Of a stretch of DNA of 64,000 bases, positions 53,799 through 62,757 are shown one piece after another. The stretch lies in contig NZ_BMIC01000001.1 of the NCBI RefSeq assembly GCF_014641635.1, positions 936,641 through 1,000,640 of the forward strand, written 5' to 3'. Source of the stretch: Aquaticitalea lipolytica (lineage in GTDB: Bacteria; Bacteroidota; Bacteroidia; Flavobacteriales; Flavobacteriaceae). The notes under the pieces are model-generated. The model saw only the letters and a list, made by a program, of their open reading frames with translations, was not told the DNA's origin and ran no database searches. The position numbers and the translations under genes were made by a program. Positions within the stretch are counted from its first letter, which is position 1. Each line of letters opens with the position of its first letter.

Positions 53799-54692
53799 TT
53801 GGAGAAATATATAGACATCATAAAAAATTCTTATTCAGGTTATTGGAATTACCTCAAACATGAGCTCATTTCAATTAATCATTGGGATAATTATTTTTAT
53901 GGATTAATCATTATTTCAATATTAGTTTGGTTGTTAGAAATTGCTTTTCCATGGCGTAAAAACCAATCAATTTTTAGAAAAGATTTTTGGTTAGACACCT
54001 TTTATATGTTTTTCAATTTCTTTTTACTGAACTTAATCATCCTTATTGCCTTATCAAATACTGCTGCCGAATTTTTTAATGATATCCTCTCAATAGCAGG
54101 TTTAAATATTTCAAACCTTCAATTGTTTGATGTAGATAATATGCCTAAAGCTTTAGGTTTATTTATCTTTTTTATCATTAGTGATTTTGTGCAATGGAAC
54201 ACACATCGATTATTACATCGTGTGCCTTGGTTGTGGAATTTTCATAAAGTGCATCATAGTGTAAAAGAAATGGGCTTTGCTGCACACTTACGCTACCATT
54301 GGATGGAACCAATCGTATATAAATCACTATTATATATTCCAATAGCAATTATTGGAGGTTTTGATGCTCAAGATGTTGCTATTGTTTATTTCTTTGCCAT
54401 TATTGTAGGGCATTTAAACCATGCTAATTTGGGTTGGGATTATGGTTTTTTAAAATATGTATTCAACAATCCGAAGATGCACATTTGGCATCATGCTAAA
54501 GAATTACCAAAACACGTAAGGTATGGCGTTAATTACGGACTAACTTTAAGTCTTTGGGATTACATTTTTAAGACCAATCATATTCCTCACGATGGAAGAG
54601 ATATTGAACTTGGCTTTAAAGGAGATGAACAGTTTCCTAAAGATTTTATAGAACAGGAATTGTATCCAATAAAACTAAAAAATGAAGTTTAA
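53799..54692 (+). CDS. sterol-desaturase/fatty-acid-hydroxylase-family membrane protein
   Basis: The 297-residue polytopic protein has the di-iron His boxes HRLLHR, HKVHHS, HLNH and HIWHHAKELPKH in the usual order (from about residue 130). The start is TTG at 53799; no ATG would keep the N-terminal membrane segments. The family hydroxylates or desaturates lipids. In the arsenosugar cluster it may act on the lipid part of an arsenolipid, which is inference. Confidence 0.85.
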   Translation: MEKYIDIIKNSYSGYWNYLKHELISINHWDNYFYGLIIISILVWLLEIAFPWRKNQSIFRKDFWLDTFYMFFNFFLLNLIILIALSNTAAEFFNDILSIAGLNISNLQLFDVDNMPKALGLFIFFIISDFVQWNTHRLLHRVPWLWNFHKVHHSVKEMGFAAHLRYHWMEPIVYKSLLYIPIAIIGGFDAQDVAIVYFFAIIVGHLNHANLGWDYGFLKYVFNNPKMHIWHHAKELPKHVRYGVNYGLTLSLWDYIFKTNHIPHDGRDIELGFKGDEQFPKDFIEQELYPIKLKNEV

Positions 54693-55542
54693 AGCCTTAA
54701 TTATTATTGCATTTGTATCACTAACAAGTTGTTTTTCTGCTAAAGGACTACCAATTAAAGAAACACCAGAAGATTCAAAAGAAAGCGTTGAAAAAGAAGA
54801 TAGCGCTGCTGATGAACATAACACTAGTATGGACAATGTAACAGTTGATGTTACTGCTGAAGATATTCAAATAGACAAACAAATTGACGAGCCTAAAGTT
54901 GATCATTCTGCTTGGGATGATTTACTAAAAAAATACGTTGCAGATAATGGCGATGTTAGTTATAAAGGCTTTAAAAAAGATATTCAATCGCTTAATGATT
55001 ATGTTAATTATTTAGCAACTCAAATCCCTTCAGAAAGCTGGACATTAAATGAGCAATTAGCTTACTTTATTAATGTTTATAATGCTAATACTATCAAACT
55101 AATTGCAGATAATTATCCAACAAAAAGCATTAAGGACATTAACAATCCTTGGCTGAAGAACCGAATAAAAATCGGTAAAGAAGACTATTCTTTAGCTGAT
55201 ATTGAGAATGGTATTTTACGTAAAATGAACGAACCGAGAATTCATTTTGCAATTAATTGCGCTTCGTTTTCTTGTCCAAAATTGTTGAATACTGCATACA
55301 CTACAAACAATGTACAAGAATTGATGGAACGTGCCACTCGTGAGTTTATCAATAATGATTCAAAAAACAAGTTAGAAAGAGATGAAGTGAAAATTTCAGA
55401 AATTTTTAAATGGTATAAAAGCGACTTTACTCAAAATAGCTCTGTGATTGACTATATCAATCAATATTCTGATATAAACATATTTCCTAATGCAAAAATC
55501 AATTATATCAATTATGATTGGAGTTTGAACGAGCAAAACTAA
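54682..55542 (+). CDS. DUF547 lipoprotein
   Basis: The 286-residue protein has a lipobox (SLTSC, Cys17), an acidic linker and a DUF547 domain: LAYFINVYNANTIKLI near residue 130 and IHFAINCASFSCPKL near 190. The function of DUF547 is unknown. It overlaps the desaturase gene by 11 bases, so it is part of the same operon. It is probably exposed in the periplasm or on the outer membrane. Confidence 0.86.
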   Translation: MKFKALIIIAFVSLTSCFSAKGLPIKETPEDSKESVEKEDSAADEHNTSMDNVTVDVTAEDIQIDKQIDEPKVDHSAWDDLLKKYVADNGDVSYKGFKKDIQSLNDYVNYLATQIPSESWTLNEQLAYFINVYNANTIKLIADNYPTKSIKDINNPWLKNRIKIGKEDYSLADIENGILRKMNEPRIHFAINCASFSCPKLLNTAYTTNNVQELMERATREFINNDSKNKLERDEVKISEIFKWYKSDFTQNSSVIDYINQYSDINIFPNAKINYINYDWSLNEQN

Positions 55543-55569
55543 AAACCCCGTTTTTACGTATAAATTTAC

Positions 55570-56316
55570 ATGATAAGTATTGTTATTCCTGTTTTTAACG
55601 AAGAAAATAACATTGGCAAATTGCTTGAGCATTTGTTTGATAACTCATCATCTAAAAACATTTCTGAAATACTAGTTGTTGATGGTGGCAGTACAGATGG
55701 TTCGCAGCAAATAATTAAAAAAGTAATCTCTGTCACCTCGAGCGCAGTCGAAAAGTCTCAAAAAAAAGGTCTCGACTGCGCTCGACCAGACATAGTTCTG
55801 TTAAATTCACCAAAAGGTCGAGCAAAACAAATGAATTTTGGCGCAAAACATGCCACAGGAACTATTCTTTATTTTCTTCATGCCGATTCTTTTCCTCCTA
55901 AAAATTTTGACGAATTAATTATTAATGAAGTTAATAAAGGGCATCTGGCTGGTTGTTTCAGAATGGAGTTTGACAGTAATCATTTGTGGTTGCGACTAGC
56001 AAGCTGGTTAACGAAGTTTTGTTGGAGAGCTTGTCGTGGTGGAGATCAAAGTCAATTTATAACTAAAGATTTATTTAATGATATTGGTGGCTTTGATGAA
56101 AACTATATTGTTTACGAAGACAATATACTTATTAACGAGTTGTTTGCTAGAAAACAATTTGTCGTCATTCAAGAGAAAATATATTCGTCTGCAAGACTTT
56201 ATGAAAAACATGGCGTTTGGAAACTTCAGTATCATTTTTTAGCAATTTATTTTAAAAAATGGTTTGGTGCTTCTGCTGAAGACATCTTCAAATACTACAA
56301 AAAACACATCGCTTAA
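55570..56316 (+). CDS. TIGR04283-type arsenosugar glycosyltransferase with an inserted repeat
   Basis: A GT2 enzyme of 248 residues: SIVIPVFNEENNI at the start, VVDGGSTDGS near 37-45, NSPKGRAKQMNFGAKHATG near 79-97, FLHADSFPP near 102 and a GGDQSQFI motif near 157. It is of the TIGR04283 type found in arsenosugar clusters. Between VDGGSTDG and the NSPKGR motif lies an extra segment of about 20 residues encoded by a perfect palindrome (55738-55785). The segment may be tolerated as a surface loop, or it may impair the enzyme. Confidence 0.88.
   Translation: MISIVIPVFNEENNIGKLLEHLFDNSSSKNISEILVVDGGSTDGSQQIIKKVISVTSSAVEKSQKKGLDCARPDIVLLNSPKGRAKQMNFGAKHATGTILYFLHADSFPPKNFDELIINEVNKGHLAGCFRMEFDSNHLWLRLASWLTKFCWRACRGGDQSQFITKDLFNDIGGFDENYIVYEDNILINELFARKQFVVIQEKIYSSARLYEKHGVWKLQYHFLAIYFKKWFGASAEDIFKYYKKHIA
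55738..55785. repeat. palindromic repeat inserted in a glycosyltransferase gene
   Basis: TCGAGCGCAGTCGA (55738-55751) and TCGACTGCGCTCGA (55772-55785) are exact inverted repeats around a 20-nt A-rich loop. From memory, repeats of this sequence type are dispersed between genes in flavobacterial genomes. Here the repeat is in frame within a coding region. Confidence 0.85.
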
Positions 56317-57323
56317 TATTTAGAATACTGTTTTCTTATGGTTTCTTCAGCAGGTTTGTTTTGAGGAGTAAATCGATTATTTTCTATTCCTCCAACAGAT
56401 TCGTAATCGATAAACCATTTCCAAACAAAACCACCAGCAAACCATTCTTCGTCCCATAATTCATCAAACAAAGACTGTGTTAAAACAGATTGTGCTTCAA
56501 GATTTACTTTCCCATCTTCTCTATCAACTAACCAAGGTTTTACTCCTGCATAATCAATACTTCTATAGCCAAATTCGGTAAACAAAATTGGTTTTCTATA
56601 GGTGTCATAAAAACTTTTTAATAGTGTTTTATGCTTTTGCCACCCTTTCCTGCTTTCTGCTAATGTTGGTGTTTGTTCTTGACTTAAAGGAAAATAACCG
56701 TCAACACCTATATAATCTAACTCGTTCCAAAAAGGGGTTCTGTTAAACTCATTCCAATTTGCTGCATAAGTTAATTTGCCTTTATAAATAGTCTTTATTT
56801 CTTTAATTAATTGATGCCAATATTCAGGACGCTCATCTACAAACCCTTCTAACTCTGTTCCGATACAAAAAATATCTGCATTCATTTCTTGAGCAATTCT
56901 TGCAAACTCTAATATAAATTTAGAATACGTTTGTTCTAAAGTCTGCCAATCTTCTTCAGAACCCATTTTAATAAAACCTGTAAACTCTCCTCTTGAAACC
57001 CAAATTTGAGGTTTTAGCATAATCTTTATGCCTTTTTTATTTAAAGCACTTGCATATTGCTTTACTCCATCTTCAGTTTCACCAAACCATTGTCTTTTTC
57101 CACTATATATTATCTCTGGATGAGCTAAATCTCTAATAAACCCAAATGGCATTAAGGATGCATAATTAGCATTAAGCTTAACAACAGGATTTACATGTTT
57201 ATCTGAAATTGAATCACCAGAAGCTACAAAACTAACACCATTAATTTTTTCTGGTTTTGGAACAGTCATAGAACAAGATGACATTAGTACAATAACACTT
57301 AACATTAAAAAAATTGTTCTCAT
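56313..57323 (-). CDS. glycoside-hydrolase-like lipoprotein (GH113-type TIM barrel)
   Basis: The 336-residue protein has a lipobox (MSSCSM, Cys17) and TIM-barrel motifs: IMLKPQIWV near residue 100, CIGTELEGF near 152 (Glu as acid/base) and KPILFTEFGYRS near 250 (Glu as nucleophile). This layout matches GH113 beta-mannanase-like proteins. The substrate is a guess. It is alone on the minus strand and converges on the glycosyltransferase, sharing four bases at their stops. Confidence 0.82.
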   Translation of the reverse strand: MRTIFLMLSVIVLMSSCSMTVPKPEKINGVSFVASGDSISDKHVNPVVKLNANYASLMPFGFIRDLAHPEIIYSGKRQWFGETEDGVKQYASALNKKGIKIMLKPQIWVSRGEFTGFIKMGSEEDWQTLEQTYSKFILEFARIAQEMNADIFCIGTELEGFVDERPEYWHQLIKEIKTIYKGKLTYAANWNEFNRTPFWNELDYIGVDGYFPLSQEQTPTLAESRKGWQKHKTLLKSFYDTYRKPILFTEFGYRSIDYAGVKPWLVDREDGKVNLEAQSVLTQSLFDELWDEEWFAGGFVWKWFIDYESVGGIENNRFTPQNKPAEETIRKQYSKY

Positions 57324-57337
57324 AACTTATATTTAAT

Positions 57338-57389
57338 GTTTAAATTTAAACAAAATGAAAAGACAAGGTTAAGGTTTTAACAAAACCTT
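57338..57389. promoter_or_regulatory. paired palindromes in a divergent promoter region
   Basis: GTTTAAATTTAAAC (57338-57351) is a perfect 14-bp palindrome. AAGGTTTT (57371-57378) and AAAACCTT (57382-57389) form a perfect 8-bp stem. Both lie between the GH113-like gene and the FAD oxidoreductase, where a shared regulator could bind. Confidence 0.4.
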
Positions 57390-57419
57390 CGACAAACTTT
57401 TCAACGACAACCAAAACAC

Positions 57420-58718
57420 ATGGAGCACATCGTCATTATTGGCAACGGAATTTCTGGCGTAACAACAGCCAGACATATCAGAAAACTTTCTGATAAAAAA
57501 ATAACGATTATTTCTGCCGAAACTGAACACTTTTTTTCGCGTACTGCATTAATGTATGTGTATATGGGACACATGAAGTTTGAACACACCAAGCCTTATG
57601 AAGATTGGTTTTGGAAAAAGAATAGAATTGATTTAAAATTCGGTTTTGTATCTTCTATTGAAACTAAAAGTAAAACTATTTATTTTGAAAATAATGACTC
57701 TATTCAATATGATAAATTAGTTATAGCTACAGGAAGTAAATCGAATAAATTTGGCTGGCCTGGACAAGATTTAAAAGGTGTACAGGGTTTGTATCATAAA
57801 CAAGATTTAGATAATCTTGAGGTATATGCTCCTAATAACAAAGTGTGCAAACGAGCAGTAATTGCAGGTGGTGGATTGATAGGTATTGAACTTGCTGAAA
57901 TGCTAAACACTCGAAATATTCCTGTAACTTTTTTAGTAAGGGAGTCTAGTTTTTGGAATGGTGTTTTGCCAAAAGGCGAAAGCGAAATGATAAATCGTCA
58001 TATTAAAAATCATCATATCGATTTGCGACTATCAACTAACTTAAAAGAGATAATTTCTGATGAAAATGGCAAAGTTAAATCTGTAATTATAGAAGAAACA
58101 GGAGAAGAAATTCCTTGTGATTTTGTTGGTTTAACGGCTGGAGTGAGTCCTAATATTGATTTCTTAAAAAATTCAGACATTGAAACCAATCGTGGTGTTC
58201 TGGTTAATCGCTATTTAGAAACCAATATAAAAGATGTATTTGCTATTGGTGATTGTGCAGAACAACGTGAAGCCATTGGTAATAGACGACTTATTGAAGC
58301 GGTTTGGTATACAGGACGAATGATGGGAGAAACTTTAGCACAAACCATTTGTGGAAACAAATTAGAATACAAACCAGGACATTGGTTTAACTCAGCAAAG
58401 TTTTTTGATATTGAGTATCAAACTTATGGTTGGGTTTTTTCCAAACCAAAAGAAGGTCACCAACATTTTCACTGGAAACATAATGACGATACTAAATGCA
58501 TAACCATTGAGTTTGATTCTGAAACCAATGTGTTTTTAGGCATTAATACATTTGGTATTAGAATGCGTCACGAAGTCTTCGATAAATGGTTAACTGAAAA
58601 ACGAACAGTTGATTATGTTATGCAACATTTAGTAGAAGCTAATTTCGACCCAGAATTTTATAAACATTTTGAAAAAGAAATACTATCAACATATAAAAGC
58701 CAATTGCAAACAGTATAA
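57420..58718 (+). CDS. FAD/NAD(P)-dependent oxidoreductase
   Basis: The 432-residue protein has the FAD motif IVIIGNGISGVTTARHIRKL at the N-terminus, an ATG motif (LVIATGSKSN) near residue 102, an NAD-binding motif AVIAGGGLIGIELAEML near 147 and the FAD motif FAIGDCAEQ near 277. It is a class I disulphide-reductase-like flavoprotein of nitrite-reductase/ferredoxin-reductase type. It is followed after three bases by a membrane ferredoxin, which suggests they pass electrons to one another. Confidence 0.88.
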   Translation: MEHIVIIGNGISGVTTARHIRKLSDKKITIISAETEHFFSRTALMYVYMGHMKFEHTKPYEDWFWKKNRIDLKFGFVSSIETKSKTIYFENNDSIQYDKLVIATGSKSNKFGWPGQDLKGVQGLYHKQDLDNLEVYAPNNKVCKRAVIAGGGLIGIELAEMLNTRNIPVTFLVRESSFWNGVLPKGESEMINRHIKNHHIDLRLSTNLKEIISDENGKVKSVIIEETGEEIPCDFVGLTAGVSPNIDFLKNSDIETNRGVLVNRYLETNIKDVFAIGDCAEQREAIGNRRLIEAVWYTGRMMGETLAQTICGNKLEYKPGHWFNSAKFFDIEYQTYGWVFSKPKEGHQHFHWKHNDDTKCITIEFDSETNVFLGINTFGIRMRHEVFDKWLTEKRTVDYVMQHLVEANFDPEFYKHFEKEILSTYKSQLQTV

Positions 58719-58721
58719 GCC

Positions 58722-60323
58722 ATGAGTAATAAATTAAATTATAGTATGTCTCTTGCAAAGCCAGATGCTCAAAACTTATCCATGATTCAAAAAATAGCTG
58801 TATTTCTTGGTATAGCTGGTTTATTCATTATGATTTTAGCATTGCTAAACGTTGATTTTCCAAACAAAGCAATCTTCTTGACCTTATCGCTAGGATTAAT
58901 TATTATTGGTACAGTTATTTTTTCACGAGATGCATATCTCAAAAAAACTGAAGGCATCAAAAATGATGGCGTTTGGTTTAAATCCATTTCATCAAAAGGC
59001 ATTTTGGCTTGGGCAACAGGAATTATATTAACAGGTTTTTATATCGTTCTTTATTTTTATGCTGAATTATTAGGTCAAGGTTCAAATGGTGAAGCAAATA
59101 CAGGAGTTATTAGTTTGTTTGATCCGTTAAGTCAATTGTTAAGCGGTCGACCAGCTAGTCAATGGTTTGTTTATGGAACTTTATACACTGTTGCCATTTT
59201 AGCTTTTGGATATAAATTTATGCTTAAATATCGTCACAATCGATATGAGCAATTACGTACAGCTTCAGTTATGTTTTTTCAATTGGGTTTTGCCTTTTTG
59301 ATTCCAGAGTTTATGGCTCGTTTAAACGAAAGTCCACAATACAATTTACCTTACTACGATTTAAAAAGTATGTGGCCTTTAAATTATTATTTATTTGATA
59401 GTTGGTCAATTAACGGATTTTTATCTTCTGGAAATTTAGGTTTGTTAATGTTGCTATTTGGTGTGATTTCCATTTTTGTTATTTCACCAATATTAACTTA
59501 CAAATATGGGAAACGTTGGTATTGCTCTTGGGTTTGTGGTTGTGGAGCATTAGCCGAAACAGCAGGAGACTCATTCAGACAATTAAGTAGTAAAAAATTA
59601 TCTGCATGGAAGTTAGAACGTTGGCTAATACATACTGTTTTAGTATTCTCGGTTATAATGACTATCGCAATTATTTATTCGTATTTAGGAAGCGACCCTA
59701 ACAAGTATTGGTTAACTAGACCAGTTTTTTTAATTAGTATAGGAGTGTTTTTAACATTGGTTTTTGCTTTAATAATGATTTTTAAAAGAAATGAATTAGG
59801 CAAAGACGCACGTTATGGAGCCATTGGCTTTTTTGTTGTTATTACTGCTTTATTTGCAATGCATTTTACTGGAACAACTGATGAAATTTTCTTAATAAAA
59901 TCTTCAAACTTACGTTCAGCCTATGGCTTATATATTGGCTCAATCTTTTCTGGTGTTATAGGTACTGGTTTTTATCCAATTTTCGGGAATAGAGTTTGGT
60001 GTCGTTTTGGCTGCCCAATGGCAGCAGTTTTAGGAATGCAACAACGCCTTTTTTCTAAATTTAGAATTACAACTAATGGAGGTCAGTGTATTTCATGTGG
60101 TAATTGCTCAACCTATTGCGAAATGGGAATCGACGTTAGAGCCTATGCTCAAAAAGGTGAGAACATTGTACGTAGCAGTTGTGTTGGCTGCGGAATTTGT
60201 AGTGCTGTATGTCCAAGAGGTGTTTTAAAATTAGAAAATGATAGTATGAAAGGTCGTATTAATCCAAATGAAATTTTATTAGGTAATGATGTTGATTTAA
60301 TGGATCTAGTGAATCAGAAATAA
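58722..60323 (+). CDS. polytopic membrane 4Fe-4S protein (NapH/CcoG-like)
   Basis: The 533-residue protein has several membrane helices, a conserved cysteine region (WYCSWVCGCGALAETAGD near residue 270), another (VWCRFGCPMAAVLGMQQR near 425) and two 4Fe-4S motifs (CISCGNCSTYC near 455, and CVGCGICSAVCPRGVL near 487). This is the NapH/CcoG style of electron-transfer protein in the inner membrane. It is coupled to the flavoprotein gene and probably carries electrons to or from it. The final acceptor is unknown. Confidence 0.87.
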   Translation: MSNKLNYSMSLAKPDAQNLSMIQKIAVFLGIAGLFIMILALLNVDFPNKAIFLTLSLGLIIIGTVIFSRDAYLKKTEGIKNDGVWFKSISSKGILAWATGIILTGFYIVLYFYAELLGQGSNGEANTGVISLFDPLSQLLSGRPASQWFVYGTLYTVAILAFGYKFMLKYRHNRYEQLRTASVMFFQLGFAFLIPEFMARLNESPQYNLPYYDLKSMWPLNYYLFDSWSINGFLSSGNLGLLMLLFGVISIFVISPILTYKYGKRWYCSWVCGCGALAETAGDSFRQLSSKKLSAWKLERWLIHTVLVFSVIMTIAIIYSYLGSDPNKYWLTRPVFLISIGVFLTLVFALIMIFKRNELGKDARYGAIGFFVVITALFAMHFTGTTDEIFLIKSSNLRSAYGLYIGSIFSGVIGTGFYPIFGNRVWCRFGCPMAAVLGMQQRLFSKFRITTNGGQCISCGNCSTYCEMGIDVRAYAQKGENIVRSSCVGCGICSAVCPRGVLKLENDSMKGRINPNEILLGNDVDLMDLVNQK

Positions 60324-60338
60324 TATCTAAAACAATTG

Positions 60339-60346
60339 TATTTTTG
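60339..60346 (+). promoter_or_regulatory. -7 element for the GT2 gene pair
   Basis: TATTTTTG fits TAnnTTTG and ends 20 bases upstream of the ATG at 60367. A matching -33 element is not clear. Confidence 0.35.
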
Positions 60347-60366
60347 CACTTTCTTTAAATCACTAA

Positions 60367-61059
60367 ATGACCAACATTAAAGTAATTATTCCTGCCTATA
60401 ACGAGGAAGATTCAATTGCGCTCGTTATTAAGGATATTCCGAATATAGTTAGCGAAATTATTGTTATTGACAATAACTCAACCGACGCTACACCAATAAA
60501 CGCAAAAATTGCTGGAGCGACTGTATTATCTGAAACCAGAAAAGGTTACGGTTATGCATGTTTAAAAGGCATGGAGTATGTTGCTAATCAATCTACAAAG
60601 CCAGATATTATTGTTTTTTTAGATGGCGATTTTAGTGATTATCCTGAAGAACTAACAAAAATTGTTGCTCCAATTATTGATAATAATATCGATTTTGTTG
60701 TTGGATCTAGAGTTAAAGAACTTCGAGAAAAAAATTCGATGACACCACAGCAAGTTTTTGGAAATTGGCTGGCGACAACTTTAATGAAGGTATTTTTTGG
60801 AGCAAAATTCACAGATTTAGGCCCTTTTAGAGCTATTAAATACCAAAAACTATTAGACTTAAATATGCAAGATAAAACTTATGGCTGGACCATAGAGATG
60901 CAGTTAAAGTCTATAAAGCAAAAATTAACGTATATTGAAGTGCCTGTTAACTATAAAAAAAGAATTGGTGTCTCAAAAGTTTCAGGTACGATAAAAGGTA
61001 CTATCTTTGCAGGCATAAAAATCCTAGGTTGGATATTTAAATACAGTTTTAAAAAATGA
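60367..61059 (+). CDS. GT2 glycosyltransferase (DPM1-like)
   Basis: The 230-residue protein has KVIIPAYNEEDSI at the start, IVIDNNSTDAT near residue 35, VFLDGDFSDYPEE near 85 (acidic metal site) and GSRVKELREK near 115. This is a dolichol/polyprenyl-phosphate mannose synthase-like layout without extra membrane helices. It may make a lipid-linked sugar used by the polytopic transferase encoded downstream. It overlaps the next gene by four bases. Confidence 0.86.
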   Translation: MTNIKVIIPAYNEEDSIALVIKDIPNIVSEIIVIDNNSTDATPINAKIAGATVLSETRKGYGYACLKGMEYVANQSTKPDIIVFLDGDFSDYPEELTKIVAPIIDNNIDFVVGSRVKELREKNSMTPQQVFGNWLATTLMKVFFGAKFTDLGPFRAIKYQKLLDLNMQDKTYGWTIEMQLKSIKQKLTYIEVPVNYKKRIGVSKVSGTIKGTIFAGIKILGWIFKYSFKK

Positions 61060-62546
61060 TTTTAGAATACATAATTATTGCTATTTACTCAACAGCACTT
61101 GTGCTTATTTTCATGTATGCTTTAGCACAATTAAACTTATTGTTTAGTTATATAGCTGCACAAAAAATTGAAGATACAGACGATAAATTTGATCTCACAA
61201 ATCCAGATGAAATTCCGTTTGTAACTATTCAACTTCCTGTGTTTAATGAAATGTATGTTATGGAACGATTGTTAGATAACATAGCATTAATCGATTATCC
61301 AAAAGATAAACTAGAAATACAAGTTCTAGATGATTCTACTGATGAGACTGTAAAAAGCACATATGAACATGTTCAAAAAATAAAAGCTACAGGATTAGAT
61401 ATCGTACACATTACTCGTACTGATAGAAGTGGTTTTAAAGCTGGTGCTTTAAAAGAAGGTTTAGAAATTGCTAAAGGCGAATTTATTGCCATTTTTGATG
61501 CTGATTTTTTACCTAATCCAAACTGGTTAAAACGCACAATCCCTTATTTTAAGGATAAAAAAATTGGTGTTGTACAAACACGTTGGGGACATTTAAACAG
61601 AAATTACTCAATACTTACAAAAATTCAAGCATTTGCATTAGATGCACATTTTACTTTAGAGCAAGTTGGCAGAAACAGTAAAGGTCATTTTATAAACTTT
61701 AATGGAACTGCAGGTATATGGCGTAAAACATGTATTATCGATGCAGGAAACTGGGAAGGTGATACTCTAACAGAAGATCTAGATTTAAGCTATAGAGCTC
61801 AACTAAAAAACTGGAAGTTTAAATTTCTTGAAAATGTTGAAACTCCAGCTGAATTACCAGTAGTTATTAGCGCAGCTCGCTCACAACAATTCCGTTGGAA
61901 TAAAGGTGGCGCAGAGAATTTTAGAAAAATGATGTGGAGAGTTTTAAAATCTAAAAACATCTCTTTTAAAACTAAAGTTCATGGTGTTTTACATTTACTA
62001 AATAGCACAATGTTCCTTAATGTATTTTTAGTAGCAGTATTAAGTGTACCTATGCTATATATTAAAAATGAGTATGCTCACTTAAGATATTACTTCTATT
62101 TTATGAGCTTTTTCGTGATTAGTTCTGTTATCTTTTTTGTGTGTTATTGGTTTATGTACAAAAACATTTATGGCGATGGCTTTAAACGCTTTTTTGGATA
62201 TATAGGTATGTTTTTTACATTCTTTACAATAGCTATGGGCTTTTCATTACATAATTCAATAGCAGTTATAGAAGGACATATTGGTAAACGCAGTGAGTTT
62301 GTTCGTACTCCAAAATTTAATATAAGCACTTTAAAAGACTCTTGGAAAGGCAATAAATATATTAATAAGAAAATCTCTTTTAACGTTATTATTGAAGGCT
62401 TGTTAGTATTATACTTTGCTTTTGGTATGTATAGCGCATTTATTGTAGGAGACCAAGGTGGAGATTTCGGATTGTTCCCTTTTCACTTAATGTTATTTTT
62501 AGGTTTTGGTTTTGTGTTTGTTAAATCATTAACCTCTAAAGTTTAA
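61056..62546 (+). CDS. membrane GT2 glycosyltransferase (cellulose synthase/ceramide glucosyltransferase-like)
   Basis: The 496-residue protein has a start helix, then the GT2 domain: LPVFNEMYVMERLLD near residue 55, VLDDSTDET near 90, IFDADFLPN near 147, TEDLDLSYR near 245 and QQFRWNKGG near 278 (the Q-x2-RW motif). Four to five C-terminal helices follow. This is the processive glycosyltransferase layout. It could extend a glycan or glycosylate a lipid. Substrates are unknown. Confidence 0.88.
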   Translation: MILEYIIIAIYSTALVLIFMYALAQLNLLFSYIAAQKIEDTDDKFDLTNPDEIPFVTIQLPVFNEMYVMERLLDNIALIDYPKDKLEIQVLDDSTDETVKSTYEHVQKIKATGLDIVHITRTDRSGFKAGALKEGLEIAKGEFIAIFDADFLPNPNWLKRTIPYFKDKKIGVVQTRWGHLNRNYSILTKIQAFALDAHFTLEQVGRNSKGHFINFNGTAGIWRKTCIIDAGNWEGDTLTEDLDLSYRAQLKNWKFKFLENVETPAELPVVISAARSQQFRWNKGGAENFRKMMWRVLKSKNISFKTKVHGVLHLLNSTMFLNVFLVAVLSVPMLYIKNEYAHLRYYFYFMSFFVISSVIFFVCYWFMYKNIYGDGFKRFFGYIGMFFTFFTIAMGFSLHNSIAVIEGHIGKRSEFVRTPKFNISTLKDSWKGNKYINKKISFNVIIEGLLVLYFAFGMYSAFIVGDQGGDFGLFPFHLMLFLGFGFVFVKSLTSKV

Positions 62547-62560
62547 TTTTTATAGCGTTT

Positions 62561-62579
62561 CTCACAACTAGGTTGTGAG
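62561..62579. repeat. small hairpin after the GT2 pair
   Basis: CTCACAAC (62561-62568) and GTTGTGAG (62572-62579) are exact inverted repeats with a 3-nt loop. It lies just after the stop of the GT2 gene and before a second, terminator-type hairpin. It may be a dispersed repeat or part of the transcript end. Confidence 0.5.
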
Positions 62580-62597
62580 TCGCGTTTTACATTATAT

Positions 62598-62637
62598 CTA
62601 ATAAAAAAAGCTGCAATTTTTTGCAGCTTTTTTATTA
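62598..62637 (+). terminator. intrinsic terminator after the GT2 pair
   Basis: AAAAAAGCTGCAA pairs with TTGCAGCTTTTTT, ending in a T run. It is downstream of the GT2 gene pair. The rest of the gap to 62757 shows no other clear structure. Confidence 0.85.
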
Positions 62638-62757
62638 GGATGCCATTGCAACCGCTAACGCATATTTTGCTTATATAATGTAAATTTCGTTTTATAATAA
62701 CGACAAAAAACAAATTAAAAATCTTCTTAACTTGAAGCCGAAATACTAAATCTGCAA

